DNA of 33,830 nucleotides from Pseudomonadota bacterium (GTDB lineage: Bacteria; Myxococcota_A; Bradymonadia; Bradymonadales; GCA-2716585): contig SYOX01000376.1 of NCBI GenBank assembly GCA_005804885.1, forward strand, positions 1-33,830, in the 5' to 3' direction. Positions within the stretch are counted from its first letter, which is position 1; every line of letters begins with the position of its first letter. Below, one piece after another: positions 6,344 to 14,698 of the stretch. The position numbers and the translations under genes were made by a program. The notes beneath the pieces are model-generated. The model had not been told where the DNA came from. It saw only the letters and a list, made by a program, of their open reading frames with translations, and ran no database searches.

Positions 6344-6724
6344 TCAACGCTGGTTTTGCGGCAGGCCGTCGGCGATGTCGTAGTAGTCGCCCTTCTCGGC
6401 CACGAAGATGTGCATCCCGAGCCCGACGCCCGTGGGCTGGTCGAAGGCGCCCATCGCCACGGCGATCGTGTCCATCTTGATCGGATCCCAGAAGAGCGAC
6501 GCGCCGCAGGTGGCGCAAAAGCCGCGCCGAACCCTCTCGGAAGACTGGAACCAGGTCAGGCGGTCGGCGCCGTGGATCGTCAGCGCGCTGCGAGGGACGT
6601 CCGTGGACGCCCAGAAGTGACCTGAGTGCTTGCGACATTGGACACAATGGCAGGCGTCCGGTGGGTGCAGCGCCCCGGCGATCTCGAAGCTCACGGCCCC
6701 GCAGAGGCAAGATCCCTTGTGCAT
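6344..6724 (-). CDS. GFA-family (CENP-V/GFA domain) zinc protein
   Basis: The 126-residue product spans nearly all of a GFA domain. Zinc ligands are visible as CLC at 6-8, the CHCVQC block at 25-30 and FCATCG with Cys70 and Cys73. SGHFWAS and the F-W after the last Cys pair are usual for the family. The family is named after glutathione-dependent formaldehyde-activating enzyme Gfa, but most members have no proven activity, so formaldehyde metabolism should not be assumed. A strong AAGGAGG lies 8-9 nt before the ATG. It is a stand-alone gene between a convergent secreted protein and a small membrane protein on the same strand. Confidence 0.9.
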   Translation of the reverse strand: MHKGSCLCGAVSFEIAGALHPPDACHCVQCRKHSGHFWASTDVPRSALTIHGADRLTWFQSSERVRRGFCATCGASLFWDPIKMDTIAVAMGAFDQPTGVGLGMHIFVAEKGDYYDIADGLPQNQR

Positions 6725-6797
6725 TGCCCGCTCCTCCTTCCTCGAAACCAGAGCCTATGGCCGGCCCCGATGGCCACCCTGCCCGCGTTGATCGGCG

Positions 6798-7139
6798 TCA
6801 GCCGCCGCCGCCAGCGTCGAGGTGTCGGCTCAAGCCGAGATCGACGGCCAGCATGACCGCGACGAAGACAGCATACAGCGCCGTCGACACCCACACCCGC
6901 CTCCCGACAGGCTCGTGAGGCGCGCGCCTGAACAGGAAGACGAACCAGAGGCTCACGAAGAAGTTCACCCCGAGCAGGCCGTAGGCCAGCACCCGTTCTG
7001 CCCGATCCAGCTCGGTCAAGTGGCCGTCCGGGAAGCCCATCGAGCTGACCTCCGCGTAGACCAGGGCCGACAGCAACAACACGACGCACGCCATCAAGGC
7101 CGCCAGCGCTCGATCTCTATTCACTTGATATCCAAGCAT
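6798..7139 (-). CDS. Small membrane protein of unknown function
   Basis: A 113-residue product with three likely membrane helices (about residues 11-29, 50-70 and 82-104), separated by a short acidic loop and an RRAPHEPVGRR loop. The family is not recognised. The start is uncertain: the ATG at 7139 is immediately preceded by TAAAAT (7145-7140 on the minus strand), which looks like a -10 box. In that case a GTG at 7124 (giving MNRDRALAAL) would be the true start. There is no good ribosome-binding site for either. Confidence 0.6.
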   Translation of the reverse strand: MLGYQVNRDRALAALMACVVLLLSALVYAEVSSMGFPDGHLTELDRAERVLAYGLLGVNFFVSLWFVFLFRRAPHEPVGRRVWVSTALYAVFVAVMLAVDLGLSRHLDAGGGG

Positions 7140-7145
7140 ATTTTA
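7140..7145 (-). promoter_or_regulatory. Possible -10 box abutting the small membrane protein ORF
   Basis: TAAAAT on the minus strand in an AT-rich patch (7110-7150) that stands out from the GC-rich surroundings. No convincing -35 is seen 17 nt upstream. Confidence 0.3.
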
Positions 7146-7214
7146 CAGTGGCTCGCTGCGGTTGACGGCTTGAGCGTGTCTTCGGTGGCGGATCGCAAGG
7201 CCATACGAGGGGGG

Positions 7215-7763
7215 TCATGGGAGGCGAGCCGATTGTGGGGCGCTCTGCGGCCCGCCCTGGGGCTCGCCTGGGTGCTCCGTGGCTGGTTTTGAGACGGCGT
7301 CGATCAGGCGCAAGGCCGCCTCTGCGAGGCCGCTCCCGGGGAACTCGGCGAGGGCTTTTTGATAGGTGATTCGGGCCTTTGCGCCATCTCCGAGCTGGGC
7401 GTGGCAGAAGGCGATGTTGCACAGCGCCATCTCGCGGTAGCTCATCGCGGAGGGGGACATCAGGGTGACGGACCTGAGCTTGTCAACCCAACTGTGGCGG
7501 GTGAAGAAGTCGTAGCTCGCGGTGAAGGCGGCGATGGCCTCCCCGTACTGCTGGCCGTGAAAGAGCCGCATGCCCCGGCGGTGGTCGCGGGCGATCACCA
7601 TGCGCGAGCCGAAGGAGTAGATGAGGTAGGCCGCCGCGCCGAAGGTCACGCCGTTGGGAGGGCCGACGAGCTGGGTGCCGAGCGCGACGGCGCCGCCGAG
7701 CGCGGCGAGCTGAGGCAGGACGGCGGGCCAGGAGATGCGTCGGACCACTGGGGCGGGGTTCAT
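7215..7763 (-). CDS. TPR-like membrane-anchored protein, unknown function
   Basis: The 182-residue product begins with two hydrophobic stretches (about 11-32 and 36-52). A TPR-like helical region follows: RLFHGQQYGEAIAAFTASYD and, near 115-145, MALCNIAFCHAQLGDGAKAR followed by a typical TPR helix B. The tail is Pro/Gly/Gln-rich. The ATG at 7763 has AGGAG 8-9 nt upstream; a GTG at 7772 would overlap the argE stop as GTGA. It is the last gene of the acyltransferase-argE operon and is probably translationally coupled. Its role is unknown; TPRs suggest protein contacts at the membrane. Confidence 0.72.
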   Translation of the reverse strand: MNPAPVVRRISWPAVLPQLAALGGAVALGTQLVGPPNGVTFGAAAYLIYSFGSRMVIARDHRRGMRLFHGQQYGEAIAAFTASYDFFTRHSWVDKLRSVTLMSPSAMSYREMALCNIAFCHAQLGDGAKARITYQKALAEFPGSGLAEAALRLIDAVSKPATEHPGEPQGGPQSAPQSARLP

Positions 7764-7768
7764 CGGGA

Positions 7769-8926
7769 TCACTCCTGCGGGTCAACGCAGAAGCGTTGGA
7801 TCAGGCGCTCCAGGAGGTTGAGGGCGGGGTCGATCTGGTCAAGGGCGAGGAACTCGTCGGGCTGGTGGGCCTGGGCGATGTCGCCGGGGCCAAGGACGAT
7901 GGTGTCCATGCCGAGCTGGCTCAAGAAGGGGGCCTCGGTGCCGAAGGCGACGGCGCCGGCGCTGTGGCCGGTCATGGCCTCGGCGGCCGCGACGAGGACC
8001 GAGGTGCGGGGCGTTTCGAAGGGCGGGATCGGCTCGACGAGGGAGGTCAGTTCGAAGCCGAGGCCCCTGTCGCGGGCCGCGGCCCGCAGGTGCGCCTCCA
8101 GATCGGCGCGCAGCGGGCCGAGCGCCATGCCGGGCAGGGGGCGCATGTCGATCTGGAGCTCGCAGAAGCCGCAGATGCGGTTGGGGGCGTCGCCGCCCTG
8201 GATCACGCCGGGGTTGATCGTGGGGTGGGGGACGCGGAAGTCGTCGTGGCGCCAGGCCTGCTGGAGATTCTTGCGCCAGGCCAGCAAGGCTCCGAGGACG
8301 GCGTGCATGCCCTCCAGGGCGCTGTTGCCCAGCGCGGGGTCGCTGGAGTGGCCGGAGCGGCCCGTCAGGCGGATCGCCTCCATCATGACGCCCTTGTGCA
8401 TCCGGATGGGGCGCAGGCCGGTGGGCTCGCCGATGATGGCGCAGCGGGCGCGGGGTCGGCCGGCGGCGGCCAGCGCGCGGGCGCCGCTCATGGTGGACTC
8501 CTCATCGGCGGTGGCCAGCAGGATGAGCGGGCGCGCGATGGCGGCGGGGTCGAAGCGGCTGGCGGCCTGCAGCGCCAGGGCCAGGAAGGACTTCATGTCC
8601 GCCGTGCCCAGGCCGTAGAGCCTCCCGTCGCGCTCCTGGAGCTTGAAGGGGTCCGAGCGCCACAGCCCCTCGTCCCAGGGGACCGTGTCGGTGTGGCCGG
8701 AGAGCACGAGGCCGCCGGGGCCCTGGCCGAGCGTGGCGATCAGGTTGGCCTTGGCCGGGTGGTGAGGCAGCGCCATGACCTCGACCTTGAAGCCGAGCGA
8801 CTCGGCCCAACCCGCCAGCCTGTCGATCACGACCCGGTTGCCCATGTCCAGCGCGGGGTTGACGCTGCTGACCGAGGGCGCCCCGACGAGGCCAGCGATC
8901 ATCTCCATCAGCGGCGGCGCGCTCAT
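7769..8926 (-). CDS. argE: ArgE-type acetylornithine deacetylase (M20 metallopeptidase family)
   Basis: The 385-residue product has the full M20 dizinc signature: SGHTDTVPWD (His78, Asp80), GTADMKSF (Asp110), ADEESTMSG (catalytic Glu142/metal Glu143) and GEPTGL (Glu167), with a C-terminal metal-ligand His in AQAHQPDEF. GHTDTVPWD and ATADEE fit ArgE (N-acetylornithine to ornithine, arginine biosynthesis) better than DapE, but related M20 amidases cannot be excluded. The start ATG overlaps the acyltransferase stop as ATGA, and its stop abuts the TPR gene. This is a lipid-enzyme rather than an arginine-operon context, so the physiological substrate is open. Confidence 0.85.
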   Translation of the reverse strand: MSAPPLMEMIAGLVGAPSVSSVNPALDMGNRVVIDRLAGWAESLGFKVEVMALPHHPAKANLIATLGQGPGGLVLSGHTDTVPWDEGLWRSDPFKLQERDGRLYGLGTADMKSFLALALQAASRFDPAAIARPLILLATADEESTMSGARALAAAGRPRARCAIIGEPTGLRPIRMHKGVMMEAIRLTGRSGHSSDPALGNSALEGMHAVLGALLAWRKNLQQAWRHDDFRVPHPTINPGVIQGGDAPNRICGFCELQIDMRPLPGMALGPLRADLEAHLRAAARDRGLGFELTSLVEPIPPFETPRTSVLVAAAEAMTGHSAGAVAFGTEAPFLSQLGMDTIVLGPGDIAQAHQPDEFLALDQIDPALNLLERLIQRFCVDPQE

Positions 8927-9834
8927 GAGTCCCCCTTGTCGGCGCCGCCGAGGCGGCCCGCGCTGGCGATCAGGCGAGGGACGAGGTGCTTCTGAGGGTC
9001 GCTGCGGCGGTAGGCGCGCAGCCGGTCGAGGCCGGCCTCGATGGAGGCCTGGACCTCCTCGCGGATCGTCCAGCAGACCTCGTCGTCGTCCTGCTGCCCC
9101 TGTAAGGGCGCGGTGCGGATCGGCGCGGAGATGTCGAAGTAGAAGCGCTGGGGCCTGGGCAGCGGCGTCGGCCCTATCCCCCGCGAGATCGGCCAGATGA
9201 TGTCCTCGCGCACGCCGGCCAGCCGCAGCAGCCCGCCCAGCGGCGTGCGCAGCAGGTCGTCGGCGTCGAACATGATGTCAAAGCCGTCCTCGACCCCCAG
9301 CGCCGAGAAGGGGATGATCGTGCAGCCGTGCTTGAGCGCCATCCGCACGAAGCCCAGCCGCTCCTTCCAGATCAGCTGGTACTTCTCCCCCTTCCTCTTG
9401 GCCACCTCCCTGGCCCCGCCCGGGAAGACCAGGATCGCCTCGCCGGCCTCCATGAGCCGATCGCAGTTCTCCCGCGTGCCGTCCACCACGCCGTAGCGCC
9501 TCAACATCGCCCCCCAGCCCGGCACCTTGAAGTGGATGTGATCCCCCAGAGATCGTACCCAGATCCCGTGCCGCTCAAAGAGCTCCAGCGCCAGGAAGGG
9601 CGCGTCGAGCATCCCGTAGATCGTGTGGTTGCCCACCAGCAAGAGCGGCCGGTCCTCCGGCACGTTCTCCATCCCCAGAAAAAAGGGGCTGTTGAGCGCC
9701 TTCCACGGCGCCATCAGCTTGCGAACACCGCCGATGAAGGCCTCCGGCGGCCTCGCGGTCAGATCATCCACCACAAGACCCCTCCACGCTGACGCCCCGG
9801 CTCCCCCGAGCTGCTCGCCCAGGCGCGGCGCCAT
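8923..9834 (-). CDS. PlsC/LPLAT-superfamily acyltransferase, DGAT-like branch
   Basis: The 303-residue product has motif I VGNHTIYGMLD (Asn69-His70, Asp77) and motif III FPGGAREV (137-144). FPGGARE and the wide H-x6-D spacing are typical of the DGAT/TMEM68-like branch of the lysophospholipid acyltransferase superfamily, rather than of PlsC itself (NHxxxxD, FPEGTR). It probably transfers acyl chains from acyl-CoA or acyl-ACP to a glycerolipid or other hydroxyl acceptor at the inner membrane. The ATG at 9834 was chosen; an in-frame TTG lies at 9840. Neither has a clear ribosome-binding site, so expression may follow from the upstream lipoprotein gene, which ends 22 nt before. Confidence 0.85.
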   Translation of the reverse strand: MAPRLGEQLGGAGASAWRGLVVDDLTARPPEAFIGGVRKLMAPWKALNSPFFLGMENVPEDRPLLLVGNHTIYGMLDAPFLALELFERHGIWVRSLGDHIHFKVPGWGAMLRRYGVVDGTRENCDRLMEAGEAILVFPGGAREVAKRKGEKYQLIWKERLGFVRMALKHGCTIIPFSALGVEDGFDIMFDADDLLRTPLGGLLRLAGVREDIIWPISRGIGPTPLPRPQRFYFDISAPIRTAPLQGQQDDDEVCWTIREEVQASIEAGLDRLRAYRRSDPQKHLVPRLIASAGRLGGADKGDS

Positions 9835-9855
9835 CTTCAAGAAAACCCAGCAAGA

Positions 9856-10863
9856 TCAATCATCAAGCTTGTTCAACAGGACCTCGGCCACCTCGTCGGC
9901 CTCGACCTTGACCGCCAGCGACACGTCGCTCTGGTCCAGACTGGCCTCGCCCTCGGCCTCGACCCCCTTGCGGATCTCGTGCGGCGCGCCGGGCACCTCG
10001 CTGAAGATCACCTCGGCCTCGGCCCCGCCCCGAGACACCCGGCACGACCACTGCCTGATCGACGCCTCGCCTTGATGAACGCACTTTCCCTGATTTTCCC
10101 AGCCTGTCCGGCGCAGCTTGCCCCGGATATCCCGGATGTTCCAGCCGGTCATGTCCACCGTCGTCGGGTCCTGCGTCGCCAGCAAGGTGTCCCGCAGCAC
10201 CCGCGCCGAGGTCCCCACCCGCGCCGACGCCCGCAAGAGCACCTCGCCGTCCTGGTGGGCCACCTCGCCTTCGAGCAGCGCGGCGGCCTCGGCGCGGGCC
10301 GCCTTCGGGCTCGCGTAGCGCGCCAGCACCACCCTCCCCTGGAGACCCTCCAGGCCAACCTCGCAGACCACCGCCGACTTCGCCCCCTGCAGCGCCTCGG
10401 GGCCTTGCGCGCACTCCCCCTCGATGGACCAGCCCGCCGCCCCGATCTTCCCCTCCAGCTCCTGCGCCGTCCACACCCCGAAGCCCCGCGCCTTCGGCCG
10501 CTCCACCTCGGGCTCGGCGGGGCCTGCCGCCGCGTCGGGCGCCTCGCGATCCCCGTCGCCGGGCTGGCAGGGGCCGCAAGCGCAGCCCGACAGCGCCGAC
10601 AAGGCCAAGATCAACAGCAGCGCCGAGATCACAGAGCGCGTCAAGGGCGCCGAGATCGCTGAGATCGTCGAGGGCGCCGAGATCGCTGAGATCGTCGAGG
10701 GCGCCGAGATCGCTGAGATCGTCGAGGGCGCCGAGATCGTCGAGGGCGCCGATGGAGACAGGAGCGCCGAAAGCGTCGAGAGCATCCTCACGGGCTCCGA
10801 CGAGGGCACAGGGCCCGCTTGTGGGGGGTTCTTGTCGCCATCCAGGGCGGCGAGGCGAGTCAT
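9856..10863 (-). CDS. Putative lipoprotein with a repeat-bearing N-terminal extension and two duplicated domains
   Basis: The 335-residue product starts at an ATG with GGGAGG well placed upstream. A hydrophobic segment with a lipobox (LILALSALSGC) ends at Cys94, so about 75 residues precede the signal-peptide core. That stretch includes three SAPSTISAI repeats encoded by the 27-bp array 10645-10743. A TTG or GTG inside (at LTRSVISALL) would give a normal lipoprotein signal but lacks a ribosome-binding site. After an acidic linker, residues 125-225 and 240-335 look like two copies of one domain: each has a W near its start, an L-x-x-K helix, then GW-x4-GxC and a second Cys. The family is not recognised. 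It is likely an envelope lipoprotein. Confidence 0.72.
   Translation of the reverse strand: MTRLAALDGDKNPPQAGPVPSSEPVRMLSTLSALLSPSAPSTISAPSTISAISAPSTISAISAPSTISAISAPLTRSVISALLLILALSALSGCACGPCQPGDGDREAPDAAAGPAEPEVERPKARGFGVWTAQELEGKIGAAGWSIEGECAQGPEALQGAKSAVVCEVGLEGLQGRVVLARYASPKAARAEAAALLEGEVAHQDGEVLLRASARVGTSARVLRDTLLATQDPTTVDMTGWNIRDIRGKLRRTGWENQGKCVHQGEASIRQWSCRVSRGGAEAEVIFSEVPGAPHEIRKGVEAEGEASLDQSDVSLAVKVEADEVAEVLLNKLDD
10645..10752 (-). repeat. 27-bp tandem repeat, three full copies plus partial copies
   Basis: Units at 10645-10671, 10672-10698 and 10699-10725 are identical, followed by a shortened 18-bp copy (10726-10743) and a fragment. The period is nine codons, so length change keeps frame. 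On the minus strand it encodes SAPSTISAI. Perfect identity between copies implies recent expansion. Confidence 0.92.
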
Positions 10864-10913
10864 GGGGGATCCTCCCAGATCAGCAACGGGGCCGCGCCGG
10901 GCGGGCCGATCGG

Positions 10914-13900
10914 TCAGCGGATCTCGACGTTGAGGTCGTAGCTGTTGGTCACGTCGCCGAGGAAGCCGTAGACCTCGATCGTGTAGACCCCAGGCTGCGT
11001 GATCGACCGGACGATCTGCTCGTTGTCGCTGCTGCTGATGGCGCTGGCCAGGACCGTGGTGCCGTTGATGTCCAGCAGCCGCATGTCGATGTCGCCGCCC
11101 GCGTGCGAGAAGAAGGCGTCGATCTGGAGCGTGGCCGCGCTGCTGATCTCGACGGCGTAGAAGTCGCTGTTGTCGTCGTCGGCGCAGACGTCGAGGTCGT
11201 CGTAGCGGCCCGCCGCGATCCGGGGCGCGGTCTGGGCGCTGTTGTTGGGCTCGAAGCGGTCATTGCAGGGCGTCTGGTCGGGGGTGTCGGTCAGCGCGAT
11301 CGCGAGGCTGTAATCGGCGTTGGCCAGCCCGCCGCCGGTGACGCGCAGGGTGTAATCGCCGGTGGTCGCCACGGGCCAGACCAGGGTCTCGGTGCCCGTC
11401 GAGCCGTCCTGGCTGCGAAGGGTCGTCGTCCCGTTGGTGTCCAGGAGCGTCAGGGCGAGGTTGCCCTGCGCCGTCGAGAAGGTCAGCGTCGCGGTGATCT
11501 GCTGGCCGGCGTTGGCGTTGAACTGGAAGTGGTCCGGGTCGCCGGCGCACAGGTGTCCGGTGAAGGTCCCAGGCGAAGCGGCGCGGGCCTGGGCGGGGGA
11601 GTCGTCGTCCTCAAAGGCGTCTTCGGTGCAGTTGGTGTCGAGATCGACGGCGTCGATCACCATGCGGTAGGCGTTGGGCGAGCCGCGGTAATGCAGGACG
11701 CGGATGAAGTAGACGCCCGAGGCGGTGATCGGCTCCGAGATGGACTCGGTGTCGGTCACCGAGGCGGAGCTGGCCAGCTCCGTCGTCCCGTTGGTGCTGT
11801 AGAGCTCCAGGTCGATGTCGGCGAGCTGGCCGTCGAAGAAGATGTCGATGTTGAGGGTCGAGCTGCCGCTGACCGCGATGGCGAACCAGTCCTGGCTCTC
11901 GGTGTCGCAGAGGTCCAGGCCCTCGTAGGTCCCCGAGGAGACGGGCGTGGCGGTCTGGGCGTTGTTGTTGGGCTCGAAGCGATCATTGCAGGTGGGCTCG
12001 AAGGTCGAGGAGGTGCTCAGGCTGTAGGTGGTGTTCTGGCCCGCGCCCAGGAAGGCCCGGATGAAGTAGGTCCCCGGCGTGTCGATGGTGCGGGCGAGGC
12101 GCTCGGTGCCGCCGCGGGTGGTGGCGCGGGCGATCTCGGTGGTCCCGTCGGAGCCCAGCAGCGCCAGGTCGACGTCCCCGAAGATCGTATCGAAGGTCGC
12201 CGTGACGGTCAGCTCGGCGCCGGCCTCGGTCACCTCGATCTGGTAGAAGTCGCTGTCGTTGGGGCAGGCGACGGCCCCCGAGATCGTGCCGTCGAGAGCG
12301 ACGGCGTCCAGGGAGGTGTCGTTGGGCTCGTTGCGGTCGGCGGCGCAGGCCGGCGGCTCGGCTACGGCGTTGAGGAAGAAGTCCATGTCGTAGGTGACCG
12401 TTTCGCCCAGGAGGTGGGTGACTCGGAGGTAGTGGGTGCCGGTCTGGGTGGCCGTGTAGGTCGCGTCGCCGAGCCCGAAGAGCGCCACGCCGCCGCCGAC
12501 GACGCGGACGCCGCCGACGTCGACCACCTCGAAGATCAGCGTCGCTGAGAAGTCCGGCGTGAAGAGCTCGGCCGCGATCTCCTGGCCCGCGACCAGGTTC
12601 ACCGCGTACCAGTCGGTCGGATCGCTGGGGCAGATGGACAGGCTGGGGAAGAAGCCCTCCGTCAGCGTGCGGGCGGCCCCGGCGCTGTTGTTCGGCTCCA
12701 GCGGGTCCGGGCAGGCCCCGTTGTTGTTGTTGACCTCGCCGGCCCCGCTGAGCGTCAGCGTGTAGCCGGAGCTGCCCTCGGCCCGATCCGAGATGATCTG
12801 GAGCACGTACTCGCCGGCCACGGGCGCCGAGGCGCTGACCCGCTCCTGGTTCGCGGTCGTCTGGGAGGCCGCCAGCCGCGTCACCCCGTCGCTCTGGAAC
12901 AAGAAGAGGTCCAGGTTGCCCTCGGCGTGGGTGAAGGCGATCGTGGCCGAGATCGCCGCCCCCTGCTCGGCCGTAAAGCGGAACCAGTCCTGGCTGCCCG
13001 AGCAGGCCACGAGGTTGAGCACCCCATTGCCGATCCGAGGGGCCTGACCCGAGTTCTCGTTGGGCTCGCTCAGGTCGTCCTGGCAGCCCGGGTTGACGCC
13101 GTTTGTCGACACGTTCAGGGCGTAGGTGTTCTCGCCGATGGGCGACTGGCCGAAGACCCGCAGGCGGTAGGCGCCCCCCTGGGTGATCTGGCGCGACAGG
13201 CTCACGACGCCGTTGTTGCCCAGCGTCGTCTGGAGCGATTGTCCTTGCGAATCAAGCAGTTGCATCCCGAGGATGCCGCCCTCGGGGTCAAAGGTCGCCC
13301 GCGCCTGGAGGGAGGCGTTGGCGCCCACCGTCAGGGTGAAGTAGTCCTCGTCGCCGGCGCAGATCGTCAGGTTGTCGAGCTGGCCGGGCTGGATGGCCTC
13401 GGCCTGCCCGAGGTTGTTGTTGGGTTCGAAGCGGTCGGGCTGGCAGCCCTCGGTCATCCCCTGGACGCAGCGCGAGGTGCCCTCGTCGCAGACCCGCCCG
13501 ACGCCGCAGTCGGCGTCCTGGCGGCAGCCCTCGCCGCGATCGACGCAGGTCCCGCCGAGGCAGAGGCCGTCGCCGCACTGCGCGTCCTCGGTGCAGTCGG
13601 CGCCCTCGGGCTCAGGCTCGGGCTCGGGGTTCGGCTCGGCCTCCGGGGTCGGCTCGGGGTTGGGTCCGGGGTTGGGCTCGGGGTTGAGAAAGCCGTCGCC
13701 GTCGGGCCTGGGCTCGGTCGAGCAAAAAGCGCCCAGCACCGTCTCGACGCAGGTGGCGTCGTCCGGGCAGGAGGCGTCGCTGGTGCAGCCCTGCGTGCAG
13801 AGGTAGCCGGCCGTGTCGTCGACCAGGATGCACTCCAGGCCGCCCTGGCAGTCCGTGTCCACCAGACAGGGGGTCCCGAAGTTGTCGGCGCCGCCCTCCT

Positions 13901-13997
13901 GCCCGTCCGCCCCCGCGCACGCCGCCAGCAGCGCCACACACCCCAGGCCGATCCCCTTGACCACGCGCTCAGATACCGCCTTGAGCCGATCCTTCAT
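10914..13997 (-). CDS. Large surface lipoprotein with seven PPC-type domains
   Basis: The 1027-residue product has a lipoprotein signal (lipobox ALLAAC, Cys27). A Cys-rich module follows (roughly 35-180) of DTDCQGG/CxDDATC/DAQCGDGLC motifs, interrupted by a Pro-Glu-Asn linker (NPEPNPGPNPEP). Then come seven beta-sandwich repeats of about 120 residues, each opening with Cys and an FEPNN-like motif, followed by a Cys and DxDxF/W. Examples are CQPDRFEPNN, CNDRFEPNN (twice) and the degenerate CTEDAFEDDD in the sixth. These are PPC (bacterial pre-peptidase C-terminal) domains; no protease domain is present. It is probably an outer-membrane or surface display protein. The ATG at 13997 has GAGGTGG upstream; an earlier ATG at 14042 would put residues before a normal signal peptide. 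The gene lies 50 nt before the next lipoprotein gene. Confidence 0.9.
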   Translation of the reverse strand: MKDRLKAVSERVVKGIGLGCVALLAACAGADGQEGGADNFGTPCLVDTDCQGGLECILVDDTAGYLCTQGCTSDASCPDDATCVETVLGAFCSTEPRPDGDGFLNPEPNPGPNPEPTPEAEPNPEPEPEPEGADCTEDAQCGDGLCLGGTCVDRGEGCRQDADCGVGRVCDEGTSRCVQGMTEGCQPDRFEPNNNLGQAEAIQPGQLDNLTICAGDEDYFTLTVGANASLQARATFDPEGGILGMQLLDSQGQSLQTTLGNNGVVSLSRQITQGGAYRLRVFGQSPIGENTYALNVSTNGVNPGCQDDLSEPNENSGQAPRIGNGVLNLVACSGSQDWFRFTAEQGAAISATIAFTHAEGNLDLFLFQSDGVTRLAASQTTANQERVSASAPVAGEYVLQIISDRAEGSSGYTLTLSGAGEVNNNNGACPDPLEPNNSAGAARTLTEGFFPSLSICPSDPTDWYAVNLVAGQEIAAELFTPDFSATLIFEVVDVGGVRVVGGGVALFGLGDATYTATQTGTHYLRVTHLLGETVTYDMDFFLNAVAEPPACAADRNEPNDTSLDAVALDGTISGAVACPNDSDFYQIEVTEAGAELTVTATFDTIFGDVDLALLGSDGTTEIARATTRGGTERLARTIDTPGTYFIRAFLGAGQNTTYSLSTSSTFEPTCNDRFEPNNNAQTATPVSSGTYEGLDLCDTESQDWFAIAVSGSSTLNIDIFFDGQLADIDLELYSTNGTTELASSASVTDTESISEPITASGVYFIRVLHYRGSPNAYRMVIDAVDLDTNCTEDAFEDDDSPAQARAASPGTFTGHLCAGDPDHFQFNANAGQQITATLTFSTAQGNLALTLLDTNGTTTLRSQDGSTGTETLVWPVATTGDYTLRVTGGGLANADYSLAIALTDTPDQTPCNDRFEPNNSAQTAPRIAAGRYDDLDVCADDDNSDFYAVEISSAATLQIDAFFSHAGGDIDMRLLDINGTTVLASAISSSDNEQIVRSITQPGVYTIEVYGFLGDVTNSYDLNVEIR

Positions 13998-14196
13998 CAC
14001 CGTCCACCTCTCCTTTGCGCCGGCCTCGCCAGCGAAGCGCACCCGTGCAGCGGGACACTATAGCCAAACTGTCGCACCGCGGCCACCCTCCTCGCGAGGG
14101 TGGGGCGGGGGCGGGCCGCGAGGGCGTCGGGCGGGGGGGAGGCCGCGCGGGGGCGGGTCGATGGGTGATCGGGGCGGGGATCAGGGGCGATCAGGC

Positions 14197-14266
14197 GGGG
14201 ATCGCTGCGGGGATCGCTGCGGGGATCGCTGCGGGATCGCTGCGGGGATCGCTGCGGGATCGCTGC
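14197..14266 (+). repeat. 11/12-bp tandem repeat, six copies
   Basis: GGGGATCGCTGC (12 bp) occurs at 14197, 14209, 14221 and 14244, and an 11-bp version lacking one G at 14233 and 14256. It fills part of the 293-bp gap upstream of the PPC lipoprotein gene, in the likely promoter region, and abuts the 3' end of the small Cys-tailed gene. The rest of the gap (13998-14196) is G-rich low-complexity sequence with no clear promoter. Confidence 0.9.
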
Positions 14267-14290
14267 GGCTTGCGGCAGAGAGCGGGGCGT

Positions 14291-14698
14291 TCAGCCGCAG
14301 CCGCAGGGGCCGCACTTGCCGCAGGAGGCGGCGACCTGGGGGCGGAAGCAGGTCGCCAGGAAGTCCTCGGAGAAGGCCTCGGCGGCGATCTCGGGCTCGA
14401 CCTGGAGGGTCTGCTGGATCCAGTACTGGACGACCCCGGCGTCGGTGCGCAGCGCGGCCTGGACGATGAGCGCGGCGGCGGCCTCGCGGTGGTAGGTGCG
14501 CCACAGGCCGTCGATGGCCTGGTTCCAGGCCGTCGGCTGGTTCTCCTCCCCCATCGCCTCGATCACGGCGACGAGCGGGCCGATGTCGCCCTTCTGGCGC
14601 GCGATCTCCAGCGCGCCGCCCACCGTCACCTTGCGGGCGCCGCTGACCGCGACGAAGCCGCCCACCGCGACGCCCAGCACCAACAACATCCAAAGCAT
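14291..14698 (-). CDS. Small membrane-anchored protein with Cys-rich tail
   Basis: The 135-residue product begins with a membrane anchor (MLWMLLVLGVAVGGFVAVSG). A mainly helical Ala/Glu-rich domain follows, with tryptophans (AWNQAIDGLWRTYHREAAAA, QYWIQQTL). It ends in a Cys-Gly tail, CGKCGPCGCG, with a further Cys about 15 residues earlier. The tail could bind metal or form disulfides. The family is not recognised. A very good AGGAGG lies 7 nt before the ATG. It runs in the same direction as the PPC lipoprotein, 293 bp upstream of it. Confidence 0.78.
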   Translation of the reverse strand: MLWMLLVLGVAVGGFVAVSGARKVTVGGALEIARQKGDIGPLVAVIEAMGEENQPTAWNQAIDGLWRTYHREAAAALIVQAALRTDAGVVQYWIQQTLQVEPEIAAEAFSEDFLATCFRPQVAASCGKCGPCGCG

